Shown here: positions 4,239 to 9,516 of the stretch, in pieces | Layout of the letters: every line of letters begins with the position of its first letter | Numbering within the stretch: the stretch's first letter is position 1 | Assembly (NCBI GenBank): GCA_002315795.1 | Contig: DCIF01000058.1 | Span: forward strand, 1-9,516 | From: Bacteroidales bacterium UBA1733 | GTDB lineage: Bacteria > Bacteroidota > Bacteroidia > Bacteroidales > UBA3663 | Reading direction: 5' to 3' | Length of the DNA stretch: 9,516 nt | Translations under genes and position numbers: made by a program | Notes under the pieces: generated by a model | Seen by the model: the letters and a program-made list of their open reading frames with translations, nothing else | Databases searched by the model: none | Told to the model about the DNA's origin: nothing

Positions 4239-7019
4239 TTATTTCTTATCGATTACGCGATAATTTCCGCTCAGATGCATAAACGCGAAGAGGCGGAGCA
4301 GGCCGTCATAATAAGCATCGAAATAGCCGTCAGCGTAAGGTTTATGCTCGGCATTCCAGAGCTGATCGATGAATTCGTAGCTCTTGGCATGTGACGTTAG
4401 CAAAGAAGCCGCGGCCGAAGTGGCCACCAGACCCAGGCTGTGACGCAGTGCAGTCTTACCACCGGCAGGCAGCAGTCGGCGTGGCGTAGTGCCATCTACG
4501 TTATACTGATCGGCGAAAGTCTCCAGACCCTGTGCATAGAGGAAGTTCTGGATGGTCTCACCATAGTTATGCTGCCAGGTCTTATCCTTGCAGGCCCAGG
4601 AGTAGTCAAGCGCAATGTTCATAGGCACACGCCATGAATCAAAACGGAACTCATCTCCGATGATGCCTCGTGTACCACGCAGCGTGCCGTCATAGTTGTT
4701 ATTATCCGGATTCAGGCCGGTAGCAGGATGGATGCTCTTGTGCAGATATTCTCGGCTCACACGCGCGCACTCCATCCAGTAGTCCGAACGTCCGTCATCG
4801 GCATACTTGGCCCATACCTCATAGAAAGCAGGCAAGTGGTACGAAGGATCGGTATAGTCAGCACCTGGCACGAAAGTGATCAGCTTGGTCTCAGGATCGA
4901 TGAGCGAGAGCGTACGGTCCACCATCACCATCTGTGGGCGCTCTATGCCCTCTGGCCATGGCTCGCCCGGACGAGGCCACTTGAAGTCCTCAGGCAACTC
5001 TGGCATCTTCATCTCGCGCACCTGCTCTACGCGTGGCTGGATGATATCGAGCAAATACTGAGCCTCCTTCTTATAGTTGATGTCGCCATTATCGCCCCAG
5101 CGGTTGCTGGCAAAGAGCAGTGCGGTGATGTAATAGAGCTCACCATCCGAAGCCGGACCATTGGCATTCGACTTACCGTCTGTCCTACAGCTCCAGCGGA
5201 AGTAACCTTTATGTGCGCCATCGGTCATCTGCATGTACTTCTTTCCCCAGCGCCAGATACGGTCGAAAATCTCCTTCTGGTCGAACTGTACGGCAATCAT
5301 CATGCCGTATGACATGCCTTCGGTACGCGCATCATTGTTCTTGATGTCGCTGATATATCCCATATCATCTCCTTCCTCGAAGTAAACCTTATCAGGGCCA
5401 TAGAAAATGCCGTCAAAGATCTCTTTCAGCTTAGCGTCAATCTGCGCCTGTGTATAGCCGGCCTCGAGGAAGAGGTTGCGATACTGGCCCGTCTGCATAC
5501 CACCCTCGTTCCAAGGAGTCAGCGGCTTACGGCTGTTGAGCGAAATCCAATCTACCTCAGCAGCATTGGCCTTACCGGCATTGGTCAAAGTGATGTCATA
5601 GACACCAGGAGCCACTACAGGCACATCGAGGGAGAGTACCTCCCAGCCATTGGTTTTCTGGATCTTCAGAGCGGCATTGATCTTAGGCAATGCCACCGAC
5701 TGCATCACTGGCTTCATCTCCAGCTTGAGATCGGCACCCTTGGCAGCACGTACGCGTATCCAAAGTTTGGTAGCAGGTATCTGCTTCACCTCAGCCTTCT
5801 CATAGCGCACCCAGGCTTGAGGCTCAAGGGCGATCTTCCAGCCGTCAAAACGCAGGGTCGTATCTTTCCTGATATCAGCAGCATCGGCCACAAAGTCTAT
5901 GCTGGCGCCCTTGGCACTGATAGCGCTATAGCGGTCCAGTTGTACCTTCTCTGCCGCATCAGTGATACCTACACCACGCAAGGTTGGGATCACCTGCTGG
6001 ATGGTACCATCCGGATTGAACGTGAGGCTATCTACGCGGATGCTGCGGCTCTTATCGAAGTTTGGCGAATAGTCATTGTGGTGATAGAAGAGATACCACT
6101 GGCCCTTGAACTCCACAATCGAGTGATGGTTGGTCCAGCAGTGTGTTGGCGACTCTTCCATGATGAGTCCCTTGTACTCGTATGGACCCATCGGATTGTC
6201 GCTCATGGCATATACCAGCGCCTCGGTCGGATTATCGAGTACCTCTCCCTTTTCGTTCTTATCGCCAGCCTTATAGCGCACCCAAGGATAAGTGAGGTAG
6301 TACTTACCGTTACGCTCGAAGGCGAACGGACCCTCCATGAGGCCGGCCCGTGGCAGATCCTTCGAACAGTCTGCACCTACCATGGTCATCTCCATGTTGC
6401 CGAACTTACGGGTCGAGACCGGATTGTCTTCGGCCAGCTCCAGCAGGTTAGGTTTCATCTTGGCCACGCGCAGGCCACCGCCACCCCAGAAGATATAGCT
6501 GTCGCCCTTCGAGGTCTGCAGCACACATGGGTCGATACCTGAGACACCCTCTATCTTGTTCGGCTCAGCCTTGAACGGACCGTAAGGCGTGTCGCTGATA
6601 GCCACACCTACGCCAAAGCCACCTCCACGCTGACCCTCTACGGGTTTCTGAGCATCAGGAAAATAGAAATAATATCGGCCATCCGGACCCTGCACACAAT
6701 CAGGTGCCCACATCGAATAGGCGGCAGGGTTACCCCAAGGCACATCTTTCTGATCGAGGATAGCACCATGGTCGGTCCAGTGCACCATATCGGCACTCGA
6801 ATAGACGTGATAGTCGGCCATGCAGAACCAGTCCTGACGAGCGTCTGGATACTCTGACGGCGTGATATCATGTGAAGGGTAGACATAGACACGGTCACCG
6901 AAGACACGTGCGGTAGGGTCGGCCGAGAAGTTGCCACTCACAAACGGATTCTGAGCCTGTACCCATGAACATCCTGCGGCCATCAGAGCCGTTAGGACAA
7001 GAGGATGTTTGAATTTCAT
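4239..7019 (-). CDS. Secreted GH43-CBM6-GH8 xylan-degrading enzyme (beta-xylosidase / reducing-end xylose-releasing exo-oligoxylanase)
   Basis: A 926-residue multidomain enzyme. Residues 1-22 are a signal peptide (cleavage likely VQA|QNPF). Residues about 23-345 form a GH43 five-bladed propeller, resembling subfamily 1 beta-xylosidases and arabinofuranosidases; likely catalytic residues are D34 (SADPTA), D163 (GIDPCV) and E229 (MEGPF). Residues about 370-495 form a CBM6-like beta-sandwich ending in AAEVDWISL. Residues about 500-922 form a GH8 domain with E567 (RTEGMSYG, acid), D625 (ASDGELYY) and D794 (FRFDSWR, probable base), of the type that releases xylose from the reducing end of xylo-oligosaccharides. 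A Pro/Glu-rich insert sits at about 668-696. Substrates would be xylan oligomers in the periplasm or outside the cell. It is a single-gene unit with its own promoter, divergent from the GGDEF gene. Domain calls are firm; exact specificities are inferred. A Cys in the signal peptide (AAGC) makes a lipoprotein possible but less likely. Confidence 0.96.
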   Translation of the reverse strand: MKFKHPLVLTALMAAGCSWVQAQNPFVSGNFSADPTARVFGDRVYVYPSHDITPSEYPDARQDWFCMADYHVYSSADMVHWTDHGAILDQKDVPWGNPAAYSMWAPDCVQGPDGRYYFYFPDAQKPVEGQRGGGFGVGVAISDTPYGPFKAEPNKIEGVSGIDPCVLQTSKGDSYIFWGGGGLRVAKMKPNLLELAEDNPVSTRKFGNMEMTMVGADCSKDLPRAGLMEGPFAFERNGKYYLTYPWVRYKAGDKNEKGEVLDNPTEALVYAMSDNPMGPYEYKGLIMEESPTHCWTNHHSIVEFKGQWYLFYHHNDYSPNFDKSRSIRVDSLTFNPDGTIQQVIPTLRGVGITDAAEKVQLDRYSAISAKGASIDFVADAADIRKDTTLRFDGWKIALEPQAWVRYEKAEVKQIPATKLWIRVRAAKGADLKLEMKPVMQSVALPKINAALKIQKTNGWEVLSLDVPVVAPGVYDITLTNAGKANAAEVDWISLNSRKPLTPWNEGGMQTGQYRNLFLEAGYTQAQIDAKLKEIFDGIFYGPDKVYFEEGDDMGYISDIKNNDARTEGMSYGMMIAVQFDQKEIFDRIWRWGKKYMQMTDGAHKGYFRWSCRTDGKSNANGPASDGELYYITALLFASNRWGDNGDINYKKEAQYLLDIIQPRVEQVREMKMPELPEDFKWPRPGEPWPEGIERPQMVMVDRTLSLIDPETKLITFVPGADYTDPSYHLPAFYEVWAKYADDGRSDYWMECARVSREYLHKSIHPATGLNPDNNNYDGTLRGTRGIIGDEFRFDSWRVPMNIALDYSWACKDKTWQHNYGETIQNFLYAQGLETFADQYNVDGTTPRRLLPAGGKTALRHSLGLVATSAAASLLTSHAKSYEFIDQLWNAEHKPYADGYFDAYYDGLLRLFAFMHLSGNYRVIDKK

Positions 7020-7064
7020 CGTTTCGATAGATTATTTGATGGTAATGTATTTTTCAGCTTGCTG

Positions 7065-7095
7065 CAAAGATAAGACAATCTGCCCACATTCACAA
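7065..7095 (-). promoter_or_regulatory. Promoter of the GH43-CBM6-GH8 gene
   Basis: TTG (7095-7093), 20 nt, TATCTTTG (7072-7065) on the minus strand fits the Bacteroidota -33/-7 pattern. The predicted start near 7058 leaves a 5' UTR of about 38 nt. No clear operator for a xylan-responsive regulator was recognised between this site and the divergent gene. Confidence 0.62.
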
Positions 7096-7188
7096 TAATA
7101 AAGTAAATAAAAAGGGCATTTACCGGCAATTTTAGCATTTTTTTGTAACTTTTCGAGCAAAAATGAACCATAATTAATTAAAATTGAC

Positions 7189-7196
7189 TATATTTG
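7189..7196 (+). promoter_or_regulatory. -7 element of the GGDEF gene promoter
   Basis: TATATTTG fits TAnnTTTG and is followed by CACC, which would place the start near 7202, about 45 nt before the ATG. No TTG or TTTG lies at the expected distance upstream, so the -33 element is weak. An AT-rich palindrome, TAATTAATTA (7171-7180), precedes it. The weak -33 suggests low basal expression or dependence on an activator. Confidence 0.45.
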
Positions 7197-7246
7197 CACC
7201 ACCTATATACACTACCACAAGAATATCTTGACCTTTATTCAAATCA

Positions 7247-8311
7247 ATGGAAGATCAGATTATAAAAATCGGCATGAAAGATACCATCAGGTACTGCAAC
7301 ATTGCTTTACCCATCATCATGCTGTTCGAAGCCCTGATGCTGTTCAGCTGGGTGCTGAACGTCGATGATAAATCCTCGCCTGGAGCTCTGGGCTACCTCA
7401 TTGGCTACATCACGCTGTTTGTCATCTCTGCGCTGGTGATGCTCTATGCCAACGCCATCAAGCACCACTATGAGACCAAGTTCCGTCACCTCTATGTCAT
7501 GCAGCATATCTACGCGGTGGCCATCGTCCTCTGGGCCGTCTGCTTCACCTACGTCGGCAGCACCTATCGTGGCAACTTTGATTTTCTGATCTTCATCACC
7601 ATCATCACCATCACCCCACTGTTTACCTTTTTGAAGCCCTATTTCTGGGTCCTTCTGCAACTGGCCGGCACCGTGGCTATGTACTGTATGGCGCTACAGC
7701 ATGACCATTTTTTCTCTTTTGCCGTTAATTTCACCATCTTTACCATCATCTCTATTGCTGCGGGTCTGACTACCTTCCTCACTCGCAGGAAAAGCATCAT
7801 CCGTCTGATCGAACTCGAGCAGGAGAAAGACATTGCCTATCAGCTGGCACACATTGACACGCTCACGCAACTGCCCAACCGACAGAGCTGCACCGAAGAA
7901 CTCAACGAACTGAGAGAAGAAATGCCGACCACCGAGGTGGTTGTCGTGATCTTCGACATTAACGGACTGAAAGTGGTGAACGACACTTACGGCCATCTGG
8001 CAGGCGATGAGCTGATTCAGGGTGCAGCCACCTGCATCACGGCATCATACGGCAAGCACGGTCATGTCTATCGTGTGGGTGGCGATGAGTTTATTGCCAT
8101 TCTGTATTGCACAGAAGAGGAACTTGAAGAAGCTGCTACACGCTTCGATTGGGAAGTCCAGAACTGGCGAGGCCAGCGCGTAAAGCGTCTCTCCATCTCA
8201 GTCGGTGTCTCTACCAGTCGTTCCGATCCGGGTTGCCGCATAGATGATATTCTGACCAAAGCAGACAACATCATGCTCGAAGAAAAGAAGCTTCATTACC
8301 GCAACAGGTAG
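7247..8311 (+). CDS. Membrane-bound GGDEF diguanylate cyclase
   Basis: A 354-residue predicted cyclase making c-di-GMP from two GTP at the inner membrane. Six hydrophobic helices (about 19-37, 47-70, 82-104, 111-129, 131-150, 155-178) form a sensor of no named family. A charged helix (about 180-203, RRKSIIRLIELEQEKD) leads into the GGDEF domain (about 204-350). The active-site motif GGDEF is intact at 278-282. D237 (FDINGLK), N245 and D254 (NDTYGHLAGD) match the metal- and guanine-binding positions of active cyclases; D254 argues for c-di-GMP over the hybrid cGAMP-type enzymes, which carry Ser there. The inhibitory RxxD site is absent: the aligned residues 269-272 are GKHG, so classical product inhibition is unlikely. 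No EAL, HD-GYP or PilZ gene lies in the window. The gene is divergent from the xylan enzyme and convergent with GH9. An alternative Met at residue 10 is possible. Confidence 0.95.
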   Translation: MEDQIIKIGMKDTIRYCNIALPIIMLFEALMLFSWVLNVDDKSSPGALGYLIGYITLFVISALVMLYANAIKHHYETKFRHLYVMQHIYAVAIVLWAVCFTYVGSTYRGNFDFLIFITIITITPLFTFLKPYFWVLLQLAGTVAMYCMALQHDHFFSFAVNFTIFTIISIAAGLTTFLTRRKSIIRLIELEQEKDIAYQLAHIDTLTQLPNRQSCTEELNELREEMPTTEVVVVIFDINGLKVVNDTYGHLAGDELIQGAATCITASYGKHGHVYRVGGDEFIAILYCTEEELEEAATRFDWEVQNWRGQRVKRLSISVGVSTSRSDPGCRIDDILTKADNIMLEEKKLHYRNR

Positions 8312-8319
8312 CTTCTGAG

Positions 8320-8363
8320 AAAAATAGCGCCAGACAATTTGCGATATGTCTGACGCTATTTTT
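8320..8363. terminator. Bidirectional terminator between convergent GGDEF and GH9 genes
   Basis: AAAAATAGCG (8320-8329) pairs with 8354-8363. After one C/A mismatch (8330/8353), CAGAC (8331-8335) pairs with GTCTG (8348-8352), leaving a 12-nt loop. The A-tract and T-tract at the stem ends give a U-run on both strands, so the one hairpin can stop transcription from either side. It sits 9 nt after the GGDEF stop and 14 nt beyond the GH9 stop. Confidence 0.88.
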
Positions 8364-8376
8364 ATTAAGGGAACAC

Positions 8377-9516
8377 TTACTTGCGATAACTCTTGGCCAA
8401 TGACATGACAACGTAGTGGTAGGCGGTGTTAGCACCATCGACACAAAACTCACGCTGCTGCCAGAGGAACGGATACTCAAGGAGTTCAGGCAGATCGGGC
8501 TGTATAAGGTTGGTTCCGGGAATGACAGCACCTGGGATGTATGACCAGTCAGCACGGTTGGCACCATAGGTGATGCGTGCTGCCTGCTGACCTACGCCAC
8601 CGACGAAGGTACTGCGGTTGCGGCCAGGATGCATACCCAAAGCCCACTCCACAATGTTGGCCATATATTCGGTAGAGAAGATCTCAGGATAGCTGTCATG
8701 CATCATAGCATAGCGGAAGCCTTCATGCTGAGCGGCCCAGGAGCCAGACGAGAAACCGCTACGGCCACTGGAAACACGATAAGGGTTCATCTGCATCATC
8801 TTGTCGATCTGTGGCAGGATAGTCAAGAGCGCCTTCTGAAGGGCTGCTGAGAACTTCTTATTACCTAAGGCTTTATCAAAACGGCCGATGAACCACGCGC
8901 ACTGGTCAATGTGCTGGCAGAGATAGTCCTGGTGCGAGAGGATGTAGTCACTATACTGCTTGTCGCGCGTGGTGAGCCAGAGTTCGACGGCTGCCTGCAG
9001 ATGGCTGGAGGTCAGGAAAGGATTCTCCTGCGAAGCCAAACCGGCATAGATGGTCTGAGCCGCATCAAGACACTGCACAGAGAGGGTATCGTTATAGCTC
9101 TTGAGAACGCGAGAGATAGCTGCCAGACGGCCTGCCACCTCGATCTCACGAGTTGGATTGTTCTCAGTAAAGACCCAACGGTCGTCGGCCGTACCCTTGA
9201 TGCGGTCGGTGTGCGAACCAGCATCGCCTAAGAAGACATACTGACGAACGGTAGGACAGATCACACCACGGTAGAGACGACCCAGGGCGTTCCAACCTGC
9301 CATGAGAGTCAAAGCACCATGCTCGATCTGCTGGAGGTAGTCGTTGATGCCATCTGGCTGGTGGATCTCGACGAGATGCTGGTGCTGATCGATGGTGGTC
9401 TCGTCCCAGTAAGCACCGAGATTCTCGACCATCATGCAGAGCTGCCAAGGCTGGATAGACTGTGACTCGACACGCAGATCCCAGTCGCCTGCATCGTGCC
9501 AACCACCTACGGCCAT
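8377..9516 (-). CDS. Glycoside hydrolase family 9 enzyme (endoglucanase family), 5' end outside window
   Basis: The C-terminal 379 residues of a GH9 catalytic domain; the gene runs off the right edge. The first visible residues, VGGWHDAGDWD, are the GH9 nucleophile-side motif, so the Met at 9516 is internal and the missing part should include a signal peptide and probably an N-terminal Ig-like domain. D8 and D11 (visible numbering) are the DAGD aspartates that activate water. Helical-barrel stretches follow (HGALTLMAGWNALG, DDRWVFTENN), then WALGMHPGRNRSTFVGGVG and REFCVDGANTAYHYV, where E356 is the probable catalytic acid. GH9 enzymes invert beta-1,4 linkages in cellulose, mixed-linkage glucan or xyloglucan; the exact substrate cannot be told. 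There is no C-terminal carbohydrate-binding module or secretion tail: the protein ends at SLAKSYRK. It shares its terminator with the convergent GGDEF gene. Confidence 0.94.
   Translation of the reverse strand: MAVGGWHDAGDWDLRVESQSIQPWQLCMMVENLGAYWDETTIDQHQHLVEIHQPDGINDYLQQIEHGALTLMAGWNALGRLYRGVICPTVRQYVFLGDAGSHTDRIKGTADDRWVFTENNPTREIEVAGRLAAISRVLKSYNDTLSVQCLDAAQTIYAGLASQENPFLTSSHLQAAVELWLTTRDKQYSDYILSHQDYLCQHIDQCAWFIGRFDKALGNKKFSAALQKALLTILPQIDKMMQMNPYRVSSGRSGFSSGSWAAQHEGFRYAMMHDSYPEIFSTEYMANIVEWALGMHPGRNRSTFVGGVGQQAARITYGANRADWSYIPGAVIPGTNLIQPDLPELLEYPFLWQQREFCVDGANTAYHYVVMSLAKSYRK

Noticed and set aside
4728..5312. 194-codon open frame on the plus strand
   Set aside because: Antisense to the GH8 catalytic region, whose motifs are clear on the minus strand.
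5817..6542. 241-codon open frame on the plus strand
   Set aside because: It lies entirely antisense to the GH43 and CBM6-like part of the 926-residue enzyme, has no promoter, and its translation shows no domain pattern. It is a by-product of codon bias on the other strand.
6954..7019. Lipoprotein signal in the GH43-GH8 enzyme (Cys17)
   Set aside because: The residues before the Cys are M-A-A-G with no Leu at -3, and a good signal peptidase I site (VQA|Q) follows, so ordinary cleavage is more likely.
7592..7620. Run of ATC/ACC triplets
   Set aside because: These are Ile and Thr codons of the fourth membrane helix of the cyclase; the repetition comes from the protein composition.
9514..9516. 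ATG at the right edge as the GH9 start
   Set aside because: The next residues are the GH9 active-site motif GGWHDAGD, which is internal in the family. The gene continues outside the window.

Overview
The window looks like chromosomal DNA from a polysaccharide-degrading Bacteroidota, most likely a Prevotella-type gut or rumen species. Three things point there. Promoter-like sites have the Bacteroidota form (TTTG or TTG, 20 nt, TAnnTTTG) instead of a sigma-70 form. Starts lack Shine-Dalgarno sites. The glycoside hydrolases have Bacteroidota-style domain arrangements. No tRNA, rRNA, insertion sequence, integrase or CRISPR array was seen.

Left part (1-3962, minus strand): a compact four-gene envelope operon, read right to left. 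It encodes a LemA-family protein, a 371-residue membrane protein of unrecognised family, a bacterial homologue of TMEM43/LUMA, and a secreted outer-membrane beta-barrel-like protein. The genes overlap by 1 nt or lie 13 and 4 nt apart, behind one promoter at 3931-3962. Downstream of the last gene are a 7-bp tandem repeat array and a strong hairpin at the window edge.

Middle (3897-7246): a 342-bp non-coding region holds the operon promoter, a second consensus-like minus-strand promoter, and a terminator-like hairpin about 55 nt beyond its predicted start. This layout suggests a small RNA of roughly 93 nt. Next comes a 926-residue secreted enzyme (minus strand) that joins a GH43 domain, a CBM6-like domain and a GH8 domain of the reducing-end xylose-releasing type. 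It could trim xylo-oligosaccharides from both ends. It has its own promoter.

Right part (7189-9516): divergent from the xylan enzyme is a plus-strand gene for a six-helix membrane protein with an intact GGDEF domain, a predicted diguanylate cyclase. It converges on a minus-strand GH9 (endoglucanase-family) gene whose 5' end lies outside the window. The two converging genes share a near-perfect bidirectional terminator. The right half therefore places a c-di-GMP signalling gene between two plant cell-wall hydrolase genes; a functional link is plausible but only inferred from position.
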